Positions 51,469 through 59,247 of a DNA stretch of 59,247 nt are shown here, piece after piece (the stretch's first letter is position 1; every line of letters starts with the position of its first letter). Source of the stretch: an uncultured Verrucomicrobiota bacterium (GTDB lineage: Bacteria; Verrucomicrobiota; Verrucomicrobiia; Limisphaerales; UBA9464). The DNA lies in NCBI GenBank assembly GCA_903842505.1, contig CAIMMI010000243.1, positions 1 to 59,247 of the forward strand, written 5' to 3'. The position numbers and the translations under genes are program-made. Below the pieces are notes generated by a model. It did no database searches. It saw only the letters and a program-made list of their open reading frames with translations, and was not told the DNA's origin.

Positions 51469-53613
51469 TTACGGCCGGTTGAGGCGGTAGAACTGCGTGG
51501 CGGCGGAGGCTGGGACCACGAGGATGGCGTTGGCGCCTTCGGTGGTGACGGCTGGGCCGGCTGTCCAGCCGCTGGTGGGTGAGGAGGACGCCTGGAGGAC
51601 AAAGCCGCTGGTGAGGGCCGAAGCCGGGAACGTGAACCGCGCGGAGCCATCCGGGCTGAGGGAAGCGGCGAGCGAATAGTCGACGAGGACGACCGGGGTC
51701 AGCACGTCGGAGTAGGCCGTGCCGATCTTGATGGCATCGACATCGAGCGAGCCGAATCCGGTGTCCTGCCGGAGGGCGAATGAGACCATGTCATTCGGGA
51801 AGGGCGAGTCCGTTCCGGTGACGCTGGGAGAGGTTTCGTTGGAGGGGTTGACCCAAAGGGTGGAGATGCCGGTCGAGACGTTGTAGCGCACGAGGATCGT
51901 GACCGGTTCACCGGTGGTGAGGACGGTCGGATGCCAGACCGAGGCGGTCGCCGAGTTGTTGGCCAGGCCGATCTGGAACTGGCCGGCCGGAAGGTCGCGT
52001 CGGCCGGCGAAGATCCGGCCACGGAACGAGCCGCCAGCAGTGCCGAGGTAGTGGGCGAAGTAGGAGCCGTTGGCCGAGGTTGGGGCGGAGACGAAATTCA
52101 CGTCGACACGGGCGTAGAGGATGACGCCATCGGCGATGCGGACGGTGGGCGAGTTGTAGGTGATGTTGATGTCCTCGCGGTTGGTGGTGATCAACTGGGC
52201 CTTGCCGCCGTTCACGGTGACCGGGCCGTCGTTGGTCCCGCTGTGCGGGATCCAGAGGCCGGTCAGGTTGAGGAGCGTGCCGTCCGGGTAATCGAAAGGT
52301 TCGTTGAGGATCACGCCGAGGGTCTTGGCAACGGTGACGTTGAAGCTGTTGGTGATGCTGTTGAACCCGTCGGTAACCACGACCTCGACGCGGGAGGCGC
52401 CGGTGGCGGAGTCGCTCGGGGTGACGCGGATCGTGCGGGTGTTTCCGGAACCGGCGACGGCGACGGCGGTGAGAAGCTCGGTGTTCGAGGCGGTGGCGGT
52501 GACCGTGAGGGCGTCATTTTCCGTATCCTTGACCTGGACGACGAGGTTCGTGGGGTTGCCCGGCAGGGTGACGAGATCCGCGAGGCCCGAGAGGGAAGGT
52601 TCTCCGACGATCAGGTCGAAGGATCGGCTTGAGGAATTGCCGTCGGTGTCGCGGACGGTGAGGGCAATGCGGGCGATACCCTGTTGGCCGACAGCAGGCC
52701 GGACGGTGACCGTTCGGTCGGAGCCGGAACCGCCGAAGGCGATGTTGGCGGAGGGAACGAGGGTTTCGTTCCCGGAAACACCGGTGAGGACAAGGTCACC
52801 GACCGGGGTCTCGCCGTCGGCGACGGTGAGGGTGAGGGCGGGAGTAGCGACGCCGGCGGCGGTGCGCTGGGTTGGGAGGGTGGAAAGGACAGGCGGGTTC
52901 AGGGCCGCATTGCCACCTTCGGCGACGTCGGCGAAGCGGGTTCCGACGAGAAGGTTGTCGAGGCGGATGTTCCCGATGCCGGTGGCCTGACGGAGGCCAA
53001 TCTGGCTGATGCCGACACCGAACCCGGCTGTGTCGGTGGAGACCGCTCGGTCGGAGGTCGTAGTCTCGGTCGCGGGATTGATCCAGAGGGTCGCGTTGGT
53101 GGCCCCGAAATCGAGGCGGAGGACGACCTTGTAGGCGGCGTTGAGGTCGAGGTCCTTCTCGATGGGGACGGTGGCGGTGGTGCCGAAGGATATTGCTAGA
53201 CGGTACTTGTCGGCGGCTGCACCCGTAGTGCGGGCGAACACGCGGCCGAGGAAGGTTGAGGCGGCGCCGGTGCCGGTGTCCTTGAAGTGAAAGAAGTATG
53301 CGCCGCCCGAGCTCGGGAGTCCGGTCAGGGTCAGGTCAAACGAGGCGAACAGTTGGCCGGTGCTGATGCCGGTGGGAGAGAACGTGCGGTTGATGTCCTC
53401 GGCTTCTGCGCCCGTGATGAACGCGGCACCGGACTCGATGCTGGACTGTTCGGCGACGCCGCTGTGGTTGATCCAGAGGCCGGGGGCGACGGATGTGGTC
53501 GCGCCGTCCGCGTAGTCGAAGGGTTCGTTGAGGAACCGTTCGGCGTGGGTGACGAAGGGTGCCAGCGCTGTGAGGAGCAGGCCGAGGAACCGGGGTTTGA
53601 GCATCATTGGCAT
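51469..53613 (-). CDS. exported protein with duplicated lectin-like domains and cadherin-like linker
   Basis: The 714-residue protein has a signal peptide (LKPRFLGLLLTALAPFVTHA). It has two related concanavalin-like halves: one at about 25-230 beginning LNEPFDYADG and one at about 430-650 beginning LNEPFDYPDG, with parallel segments (AYFFHFKDTGTG / SYFAHYLGTAGG and TLWINPATETTTSDR / TLWVNPSNETSPSV). Between them are two Ig/cadherin-like beta units with DTDGNSSSR and DTENDALTV. The C-terminus ends with the TQFYRLNRP module. It probably binds or scaffolds polysaccharide at the surface; no catalytic motif is seen. The start (53613) is one of several close ATG codons (53604, 53607, 53631). Confidence 0.78.
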   Translation of the reverse strand: MPMMLKPRFLGLLLTALAPFVTHAERFLNEPFDYADGATTSVAPGLWINHSGVAEQSSIESGAAFITGAEAEDINRTFSPTGISTGQLFASFDLTLTGLPSSGGAYFFHFKDTGTGAASTFLGRVFARTTGAAADKYRLAISFGTTATVPIEKDLDLNAAYKVVLRLDFGATNATLWINPATETTTSDRAVSTDTAGFGVGISQIGLRQATGIGNIRLDNLLVGTRFADVAEGGNAALNPPVLSTLPTQRTAAGVATPALTLTVADGETPVGDLVLTGVSGNETLVPSANIAFGGSGSDRTVTVRPAVGQQGIARIALTVRDTDGNSSSRSFDLIVGEPSLSGLADLVTLPGNPTNLVVQVKDTENDALTVTATASNTELLTAVAVAGSGNTRTIRVTPSDSATGASRVEVVVTDGFNSITNSFNVTVAKTLGVILNEPFDYPDGTLLNLTGLWIPHSGTNDGPVTVNGGKAQLITTNREDINITYNSPTVRIADGVILYARVDVNFVSAPTSANGSYFAHYLGTAGGSFRGRIFAGRRDLPAGQFQIGLANNSATASVWHPTVLTTGEPVTILVRYNVSTGISTLWVNPSNETSPSVTGTDSPFPNDMVSFALRQDTGFGSLDVDAIKIGTAYSDVLTPVVLVDYSLAASLSPDGSARFTFPASALTSGFVLQASSSPTSGWTAGPAVTTEGANAILVVPASAATQFYRLNRP

Positions 53614-53623
53614 TTTCAGTGAG

Positions 53624-53642
53624 GCCGCCACGGTGAGGCGGC
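53624..53642 (-). promoter_or_regulatory. hairpin between the pseudopilin and lectin-like genes
   Basis: GCCGCC and GGCGGC form a 6-bp stem around a 7-nt loop, ending about 10 nt before the ATG at 53613. It could mask or stabilise the downstream gene's translation start, or end part of the upstream transcript. Confidence 0.35.
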
Positions 53643-53689
53643 GGTTTCGTTTCAGTTGGGAAAAGAAAGAAGGGGACGGTCGAGGGAGA

Positions 53690-54454
53690 TCAGTTTGGGG
53701 TTTCGGCGGCCGGATACCAGTACACGACCCGTTCGCGGGCCCATTCGGCGGTGGCGTTGTTGGATTCGTCGGCGGAGCGGATGAAGTCGTTGGTGCGGTA
53801 GGCGCGAGCGGAGCCGTCGACGAGGGCGAAGTTGCCGCGGCCGGTGTGGCGCCCGACGGCGTACTGGCCGGTGACGTTGGACTGGGTGCGGTTGGCGGAG
53901 GCCGAGTTGCCGTCGACTTCGGCGAGGAAGATGGTGTCCGACGGCCTTTGGACGTTGGAGAGCTTGGTGTTGGGTCCGCCGTTCCGACCCGAGCGGTTGA
54001 CGCAGAGTCGGCCGTTCATGCCGAACATGAAAAAGACTCGGCCGTTGAGGTTGGGCGGAATGGTGGGTTTGGCGGCTGACGGGCAGGAAAACAGGGTTCG
54101 GTTGCCGGGGAGCGGGATGTTTGTCCGGCTGTAGAGATCGAGCATCGACTGGAGACGGATCGACGGGGGGACGGAGTTGTACCAGGCCTCCTTGTTCTCC
54201 TCCTCGTTGATGCGGAGGGTGACGTTGCCTTCCTCCGGGACCGTGTCCTGGTAGTCCTGGGCGTACATCGTCATGGCCAGGGACCACTGCTTCAGGTTGT
54301 TCAGACAGGTGATCGAGAGGGCCTTGGACTTGGCGCGGGATAAGGCCGGGAGGAGCATGCCTGCGAGGATTGCGATGATGGCGATGACCACCAGCAACTC
54401 GATCAAGGTGAAGGCGGACGACAGGTGGCGGGGCCGGGTTCTCAGGACATCCAT
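53690..54454 (-). CDS. type II secretion/pilin-like pseudopilin with H-X9-DG domain
   Basis: The 254-residue protein has the prepilin cleavage/methylation segment [21 protein letters not shown] (Gly is replaced by Ala at the cleavage site) and then the ALSRAKSKA helix. The C-terminal part has [20 protein letters not shown], the H-X9-DG element of pseudopilins common in Planctomycetes and Verrucomicrobia. It would be processed by a prepilin peptidase and may form a pilus-like or secretion-associated filament. No secretion ATPase gene lies nearby. It is the upstream gene of a pair with the lectin-like protein 76 bp away. Confidence 0.88.
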   Translation of the reverse strand: MDVLRTRPRHLSSAFTLIELLVVIAIIAILAGMLLPALSRAKSKALSITCLNNLKQWSLAMTMYAQDYQDTVPEEGNVTLRINEEENKEAWYNSVPPSIRLQSMLDLYSRTNIPLPGNRTLFSCPSAAKPTIPPNLNGRVFFMFGMNGRLCVNRSGRNGGPNTKLSNVQRPSDTIFLAEVDGNSASANRTQSNVTGQYAVGRHTGRGNFALVDGSARAYRTNDFIRSADESNNATAEWARERVVYWYPAAETPN

Positions 54455-54629
54455 GGAGGCGAGGGGGCCGGGGTGAGGTGGGTGGCCCCGGAACAGGGTG
54501 GCAAGCTATCTTGCAGAACCTGCTGCGCAAGCCCGGGAACCGAGTGGGAGTTCGTCTTGGGGGTGGAAGATGCGGTGCCCTGAACTGCGGATTGCAGTCG
54601 GGTCCGGTTAGGGGCTTCATCCGCAAGGA

Positions 54630-55664
54630 ATGAGACCGGCACGGCATTTTGCATCGGACAATTACGCGGGGATGACCCCGGAGGCTTGGGCGGCGTTGGC
54701 GGAAGCCAACAGCGGTCACGAGCCGGCTTACGGCAACGATCGCTGGACGCAGAAGGCGGCGGACATGATCCGCGAGGTCTTTGAGACGCCGTGTGATGTG
54801 TTCTTCGTGTTCAACGGGACGGCGGCGAACTCGTTGGCGCTGGCGCATTCGACGCAGAGCTACCATTCCGTGCTGTGCCACGAGGTGGCGCACGTGGAGA
54901 AGGACGAGTGCGGGGCACCGGAGTTCTTTGGGAATGGTTCCAAGCTGCTCCTGCTGCCGGGCGAGAACGGCAAGTTGAATCCGGCGGGCATCGAAGAGGC
55001 GGTGTTGCGCCGCACGGACATCCACTACCCGAAGCCCAAGGTGGTGACGGTGACGCAGTCGACGGAGGTTGGGACGCTGTACACGCCGGGCGAGTTGCGG
55101 GCGATCGGGGCGATGGCGAAGAAGCATCACCTGCGGGTGCACATGGACGGGGCGCGCTTTGCGAATGCGGTGGCGGCGTTGGGTTGCGCTCCGAGGGAGA
55201 TCACGTGGCAGGCGGGCGTGGACGTGCTGTGCTTTGGCGGGACGAAGAATGGCATCCAGGTCGGCGAGGCGGTGGTCTTCTTCAATCGGGAGTTGGCGCG
55301 TGAGTTCGACTATCGCGCCAAGCAGGGCGGCCAGCTCTGTTCCAAGATGCGGTTTGTGTCGGCCCCCTGGGTCGGGATGCTGGCGGACAACGTCTGGCTT
55401 CGGTACGCGTCGCAGGCCAACCGGATGGCCAAGCTGATGCACGAACTCGTTTCAGCGATTCCCGGCGTCAAGATCCTGTTCCCGGTCGAGGCCAACGCCG
55501 TGTTCGTTGACCTGCCCAAACCGGCGATCGAGGCCATGTGGGCGAAGGGTTGGATGTTCTACAACTTCATCGGAGAAGGCGGATGCCGGTTGATGTGTTC
55601 ATGGGACACGACCGAGGAGGACGTGCGCGCCTTCGCGGCGGATCTGGCGGCTACGGTTCGATGA
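54630..55664 (+). CDS. low-specificity L-threonine aldolase (PLP)
   Basis: The 344-residue fold-type I PLP enzyme has HFASDNYAGMTPEAW at the start, the AYGNDRWTQ segment, FVFNGTAANSLAL at the cofactor phosphate site, the VHMDGARFANA Asp and the Schiff-base Lys in CFGGTKNGIQ. These match the threonine aldolase/beta-eliminating lyase family. It would cleave L-threonine (or allo-threonine) to glycine and acetaldehyde. AAGGA lies directly before the ATG, an unusually short spacing. Its 3' end overlaps the convergent CRTAC1 gene by 14 bp. Confidence 0.9.
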   Translation: MRPARHFASDNYAGMTPEAWAALAEANSGHEPAYGNDRWTQKAADMIREVFETPCDVFFVFNGTAANSLALAHSTQSYHSVLCHEVAHVEKDECGAPEFFGNGSKLLLLPGENGKLNPAGIEEAVLRRTDIHYPKPKVVTVTQSTEVGTLYTPGELRAIGAMAKKHHLRVHMDGARFANAVAALGCAPREITWQAGVDVLCFGGTKNGIQVGEAVVFFNRELAREFDYRAKQGGQLCSKMRFVSAPWVGMLADNVWLRYASQANRMAKLMHELVSAIPGVKILFPVEANAVFVDLPKPAIEAMWAKGWMFYNFIGEGGCRLMCSWDTTEEDVRAFAADLAATVR

Positions 55665-57504
55665 CCTCGATTTCCCGGTCGGATTCCGGCACGGGAACAA
55701 TCTGGTCGCGGCCGTTGGGCCAGCGGATCTGAAGGCCCTCGACGCGGAGGGCCTTGCCGAGTCCGAGGGTGACGGGGAGTTCGCTTTGGGAGAGGTAGCT
55801 CCGGGTGGGCATGACCTGCCGTGCGAGCAGGCGACCATCGACGCGTGCGCGGATCCACGCGCCGATGGCGCCGGTGTTGCGATGGCGGCCGACGAGTCGG
55901 AGTCGAAGCCAATGGTGGCCGAGGGCTTGGTCGTTCCGGAAGAGTCGGGGCGGACCGTTGACCTGGGCGATGACGACGTCGAGATCGCCGTCGCGGTCGA
56001 AGTCGGCAAAGGCGCTGCCACGGCCAACGAGGGGTTGGAAGAGGTCGGGGCCGGATTCGGCGGGAGAAACGGGTTGGAAGGCGGGGCCGCCGCCGGCGTT
56101 CCAGAAGAGTTGGGCGGGTTGGCGGTAACGGACATCCGACTGGAGTTTCTCGATCTCCTCCTCGATGTGTCCGTTGGCGGTGAGCACGTCGAGGCGGCCA
56201 TCGAGGTCGTAGTCGAAGAAGAAGAGACCGAACTTGAGGAGGAGGCGGCTGGCGGGGCCGATGCCCTCGGTGAGGGCTTCATCGGCGAAGAGGAGTTGGT
56301 CCTGGCCGGGTTGCGAGACGTACAGGGCGTTCATCTCGTTGGCGAAGTTCCCGATGGCGATGCCGAGGGCGTCGTCTTCGCGGAAGCGGGCAGCATCGAT
56401 GCCCATGGCGCCGCGGGGATGGCCGTAGGCATCGAAGGCGATGCCGGACTGGACACCCACCTCCGTGAAGGTGGCGTCGTGGCGGTTGGTGAAGACGAAG
56501 TTCTGGACCGTATCGTTGGCGAGGACGAGGTCCATCCAACCGTCGTTGTTGATGTCGATGGGGGCGACGGCGAGGGTCTTGGCCATCGGGGCACCCGAGG
56601 CGGCGTTTCGGATCTGGAGGCCGGAGGTGGCGGAGATGTCGATGAAGCGGGGGTTGCCGCCGGGTGGGGTGTCGTTGCGGTAAAGGAAGGGGAGTGACCC
56701 GGGGAAGTTCCAAGGCTGGCCGTAGGCGCGGGAACCTCCGGCGAGCGTTGAATTCATCCGCTGGTCGAGTTCGGGGGACCATTCGATGTAGTTGCCGACG
56801 AAGAGATCGAGGTCGCCGTCCTGATCGAGGTCGAACCAGGCGGCGGCGGTGCTCCACTGGTTTCCGCCGCCGACGCCGGCCGCAGTGGTGACGTCCTGGA
56901 ACTGGCCATTCCCAAGGTTTCGGAAAAGGTGGTTTGTGCCAACGCAGGTCAGGAAGAGATCAATGCGGCCGTCGGCGTCGAAGTCAGCGGCGGCTCCGCC
57001 CATGCCGTAGAGCGGGACGTCGAGCCCGGAACCAGTCGTGACGTCGGTGAAGCGGAGCGGGCCGCCGCGGGGAGAGTCGTTGCGGTAAAGGGCGTGAGTG
57101 GCGCGGGCCGTTGCCGGGTCCCAGGACGTTCCGCTGGTGAAGAAGAGGTCGGTGTCGAGGTCGCCGTCGAAGTCGAAGGCGAGGACGCCTCCGCCCATGG
57201 TCTCCGGCAGGAGCTTTTGGCCGGTGGCCCCGTTGGAGTGGAGGAAGCGGATCCCGGCAGCCTCGGTGACGTCGGTGAACGGGACGCGTGGAGGTGGTTG
57301 GCGGATGACGGTGGCGTCGGGAGCCTGGAGCGGAGTCACGCGTCCTGCGGACGAGCGGGAGGGACGTGCGAACCACCAGATGACACCGGAGGCCACGAGG
57401 CCGATCAGCACCAGCGCCATGAGGGATCGCCGGAGGGCCTGGGCGATCACCTCGTCGTCAGGGCCCGGGCCATTGGCCGGTGCTGGATGCGGCAGGCCGT
57501 TCAC
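55651..57504 (-). CDS. CRTAC1 family protein (FG-GAP repeats plus UnbV domain), membrane-anchored
   Basis: The 617-residue protein has one N-terminal membrane helix (SLMALVLIGLVASGVIWWF, about 28-46) followed by FG-GAP/VCBS beta-propeller units with repeated calcium-type loops (DFDGDLDTDLFF, DFDADGRIDLFL, DLDQDGDLDLFVGN, DINNDGWMDLVLAND, DYDLDGRLDVLTANG, DFDRDGDLDVVIAQ). The C-terminal 90 residues are the UnbV/ASPIC domain (GHHWLRLRLVGRHRNTGAIGAWIRARV, RSYLSQSELPVTLGLG). It should face the periplasm. Family members are common in large verrucomicrobial secretomes but lack a defined function. It is 3 nt after the HTH gene, so the two are cotranscribed. Confidence 0.88.
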   Translation of the reverse strand: MNGLPHPAPANGPGPDDEVIAQALRRSLMALVLIGLVASGVIWWFARPSRSSAGRVTPLQAPDATVIRQPPPRVPFTDVTEAAGIRFLHSNGATGQKLLPETMGGGVLAFDFDGDLDTDLFFTSGTSWDPATARATHALYRNDSPRGGPLRFTDVTTGSGLDVPLYGMGGAAADFDADGRIDLFLTCVGTNHLFRNLGNGQFQDVTTAAGVGGGNQWSTAAAWFDLDQDGDLDLFVGNYIEWSPELDQRMNSTLAGGSRAYGQPWNFPGSLPFLYRNDTPPGGNPRFIDISATSGLQIRNAASGAPMAKTLAVAPIDINNDGWMDLVLANDTVQNFVFTNRHDATFTEVGVQSGIAFDAYGHPRGAMGIDAARFREDDALGIAIGNFANEMNALYVSQPGQDQLLFADEALTEGIGPASRLLLKFGLFFFDYDLDGRLDVLTANGHIEEEIEKLQSDVRYRQPAQLFWNAGGGPAFQPVSPAESGPDLFQPLVGRGSAFADFDRDGDLDVVIAQVNGPPRLFRNDQALGHHWLRLRLVGRHRNTGAIGAWIRARVDGRLLARQVMPTRSYLSQSELPVTLGLGKALRVEGLQIRWPNGRDQIVPVPESDREIEVIEP

Positions 57505-57507
57505 GGA

Positions 57508-57990
57508 TCAGGGCTTTTCCGCGGCGGGGACTTCCTTGAGGTCGTTGAAGTTTCCGGATTCGCAGCAGTGGACGAAGGTCTCGGTGACCGTCTTGAGCTG
57601 CTCCCAGCGGCCGCGGATCTTCTTGGCCTCGGCGGGCGTGATCGAATTGTCGGCGGCGGCGGATGCCACGACGGCGAGGAGGTCGGCGAACTCCTGAACG
57701 ATCTGATTGGTGGCCGGGATGAGGTAGTCGGGGTGGCTGTGGGTGGTCTTCGGGTTGCGGATGAAGAAGCCGCCCGAGCGTTCGCAGATCCAGTGGATCA
57801 GTCGAAGGTCCCGCGTGCTCTGGAACAATTGATCCACCCGGTCGAGTGGATTGTAGGACTGCGACAGTGCCTCCGGATCGGGCGTTTCCGCCCATTTGTA
57901 GATCAGGGAGAGCGACAGGTTGAGGTCAGAGGAGATTTGCTTGGCCGAGGTCGACTTGAGCACCTCCCTCAGGACTTCGTGGGATCGCAT
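57508..57990 (-). CDS. HTH protein related to phage CII-type regulators
   Basis: The 160-residue protein begins MRSHEVLREVLKSTSAKQIS and SDLNLSLSLIYKWAE, which reads as a helix-turn-helix; the rest is helical, with EFADLLAVVASAAADNSITP and a Cys pair (VHCCESGNF). It resembles phage-regulator-CII-like proteins that are kept in Verrucomicrobia chromosomes. It probably binds DNA but its target is unknown. It lies 3 nt before the CRTAC1 gene. Confidence 0.65.
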   Translation of the reverse strand: MRSHEVLREVLKSTSAKQISSDLNLSLSLIYKWAETPDPEALSQSYNPLDRVDQLFQSTRDLRLIHWICERSGGFFIRNPKTTHSHPDYLIPATNQIVQEFADLLAVVASAAADNSITPAEAKKIRGRWEQLKTVTETFVHCCESGNFNDLKEVPAAEKP

Positions 57991-57993
57991 GGC

Positions 57994-58248
57994 GAGGATT
58001 TAGCATCGCTTGGATCCGAATGGAAGGGCGGCGGAGTGAGGGGAGTTTCAAGTTTTCAGGTTCAAGTCTCAAGCGGCCCCGAAAGCGGCGGGGCGAGACT
58101 CCGTCGAGCCGTTGCTGAAGCCGCAAGTTTTCAGATTCAAGTTTCAAGCACTGGCCTTGAAACTTGAAACTTGGGACTCCCAAACGGCTCGTGAGGACAC
58201 TCGCCCCACCTCTCGATGGGGGCTTGAAACTTGGGGCTTCCGAGCGGC
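57994..58248. repeat. dispersed intergenic repeat, copy E (largest)
   Basis: The gap contains heptad arms near 58045-58073 (TTTCAAGTTTTCAGGTTCAAG), a reversed block at 58090-58110 (GGGGCGAGACTCCGTCGAGC), a perfect hairpin TTCAAGTTTCAAG / CTTGAAACTTGAA (58136-58148 and 58156-58168), the forward block at 58186-58210, and CTTGAAACTTGGGGCTT to about 58240. No gene is present. It is the most complete copy of the family in the window. Confidence 0.85.
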
Positions 58249-58800
58249 TTACCGGACAACAAACGATTCGATGAGCGGGGCGAACGCTTCCATGGGAGGA
58301 GTGATCATATCGGGGTCCTTGCCGCGGTCGTCGTAGCGGCGGACGGTGACGGCGATCTCGAACTGGGGAAGTCGTTCGAAGGCGGCGGCTTCGTCTGGGG
58401 ACATGGGGCCGCCCTGGAGGGCGAGGCTCTTGCGGGAGGCGTCCGAGAGATCCTCGAAGTAGCCGGCCTCCTTGAAGCACAGGTACCGCTTGGAGGCGGC
58501 GTGGAGTCGGATGGGTTCGACGATGGAAGGCGGGAACCACGCGGAAAGACGGTTGGCTCCCACGTGCTCGTGTCGGGTATCGATGCCCTTGTCGGCGACG
58601 TCCTCGCCGAGATCGTGAAGGAGGTGTCCGTAGTCGTGGAGGAGGCTGGCGACGATGATCTCAGGAGACTGTCCCTCGCGTTGGGCAAAGGTGGCGCATT
58701 GGAGGGCGTGCTGGGTCTCGGTGATGGACTCGCCATACATGCGGTGTCCGTTCCGGCGGTAGACGCTCAGGATCTCGTGGACGACGTCAGCAGGTTTCAT
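58249..58800 (-). CDS. PhnZ-like HD-domain mixed-valent diiron protein
   Basis: The 183-residue protein has the HD-domain pattern of PhnZ/TmpB-type oxygenases: His-31 in TETQHALQCA, HD at 55-56 in SLLHDYGHLLHD, His in RHEHVGANRLSAWF and in IRLHAASKRYLC, and a late Asp in RRYDDRGKDPD. PhnZ cleaves hydroxyaminoethylphosphonate oxidatively. The active-site loop reads MYGES at 21-25: aligned to PhnZ by the E-to-His spacing, Glu-24 is kept but the Tyr of the YxGE pattern is shifted by one position. The substrate may therefore differ. No phosphonate transporter or PhnY gene is nearby. The upstream gene (58870) lies 69 bp away on the same strand. Confidence 0.82.
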   Translation of the reverse strand: MKPADVVHEILSVYRRNGHRMYGESITETQHALQCATFAQREGQSPEIIVASLLHDYGHLLHDLGEDVADKGIDTRHEHVGANRLSAWFPPSIVEPIRLHAASKRYLCFKEAGYFEDLSDASRKSLALQGGPMSPDEAAAFERLPQFEIAVTVRRYDDRGKDPDMITPPMEAFAPLIESFVVR

Positions 58801-58869
58801 GGGTCGGATGGTGTGGTGGTTGGGTTGGAAGCGGAAAGCAAAGATGCGGTGACAGGGGAAGGTTTCGGT

Positions 58870-59247
58870 TCACCAGATCCATGGGATGAAGCGCCGGACG
58901 CGGTCGGAATAGGCCGGATAGTCCGGAAAGCGTTGGCGCATCCATTCCTCTTCGACGCGGGCCTTGCCGAGGAGGGCGAGGGCGTGCGCGAAGGCGAGCG
59001 CAACCGCAGTCGGGCTGGACCAGACCAGAGCCCAGCCGAATCCAAAGGACATGAGGCAGCCGTAGAGGGGGTGTCGGACGAGGCCGTAGACGCCGGTTTG
59101 CACGATGCGGGAGGCGCGATCCGAGCAGGGATAGGGCGAGAGTTGGCGTCCCATGGCGACGGCGCCGCCAACGCCGAGCCAGGCGGCAACGAGGAGTAAG
59201 GGAATACCCAGGGCGCGAACGGGACCGGGCCACGGATAGGCGTGGCC
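58870..59247 (-). CDS. isoprenylcysteine methyltransferase/PEMT-like membrane methyltransferase (5' end outside the window)
   Basis: The frame is open from the right edge through the ATG at 59154 to the stop at 58870, so the gene probably starts beyond the window and at least 125 residues are visible. The visible part has a hydrophobic segment (GIPLLLVAAWLGVGGAVAMG), then GVYGLVRHPLYGCLMSFGFGWAL with the RHP motif and RVEEEWMRQRFPDYPAYSDRVRRFIPW, the ICMT/PEM2-type catalytic C-terminus that binds S-adenosylmethionine. Members methylate lipids or small molecules at the membrane. The substrate is unknown. Confidence 0.82.
   Translation of the reverse strand, partial: GHAYPWPGPVRALGIPLLLVAAWLGVGGAVAMGRQLSPYPCSDRASRIVQTGVYGLVRHPLYGCLMSFGFGWALVWSSPTAVALAFAHALALLGKARVEEEWMRQRFPDYPAYSDRVRRFIPWIW

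Noticed and set aside
58045-58240. CRISPR array from the repeated TTGAAAC units
   Set aside because: Units are 7 bp, lie directly next to each other and there are no spacers or cas genes.

Overview
The window is GC-rich, gene-dense bacterial DNA. Several traits suggest a free-living Verrucomicrobiota, probably of the Limisphaerales/Pedosphaera side; this is inference, since no rRNA gene is present. The traits are a PEP-CTERM protein, a pseudopilin with an H-X9-DG tail, a DUF1080 lipoprotein, a CRTAC1/UnbV protein, many large secreted beta-rich proteins with TSP3-type calcium motifs, and a WD40-tailed Ser/Thr kinase.

Layout. 1-1030: broken transposase remnant, tRNA-Gly(CCC), dispersed repeats. 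1034-8133: metallophosphoesterase, a triple-domain DsbA-like protein, a neutral ceramidase carrying seven inserted four-cysteine repeats, and a second DsbA-like protein coupled to it. 8226-13994: envelope cluster (ABC exporter, UDP-galactopyranose-mutase-like flavoprotein, family 2 glycosyltransferase, divergent polytopic GT-C-like protein). 14034-16257: cation diffusion facilitator, DUF1080 lipoprotein, ribosomal protein bS21 with a good terminator. 16422-21688: TIM-barrel isomerase, flippase-like membrane protein, non-RD kinase with WD40 repeats. 22333-22908: MiaE. 23094-35261: three consecutive giant exported proteins (1803, 1087 and 1148 aa) forming an apparent operon, the least explained part of the window. 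35358-40869: DCC protein, DNA polymerase IV, secreted protein plus RibD, isocitrate dehydrogenase. 41171-43586: PEP-CTERM protein, MBL hydrolase, hypothetical. 43678-48201: heme lipoprotein, orphan NtrC-type regulator, Rieske protein and a cytochrome b fused to two c-type heme modules. 48194-50784: GT9 glycosyltransferase and GHL10-type hydrolase. 50874-59247: YajQ, tandem lectin-like secreted protein, pseudopilin, threonine aldolase, CRTAC1 protein with an HTH partner, PhnZ-like HD protein, and a methyltransferase cut by the right edge.

The best leads are (i) the cysteine-rich ceramidase bracketed by DsbA-like proteins whose active sites are mostly altered (EPAC, NPDC, EKAS, and one intact CGFC), (ii) the three-gene giant secreted operon, and (iii) a family of intergenic elements combining 7-bp-period TTCAAG/CTTGAA arms with a conserved GGCTCG...CCCCACC block, seen in at least six intergenic gaps. 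A separate palindromic element is present in two gaps.
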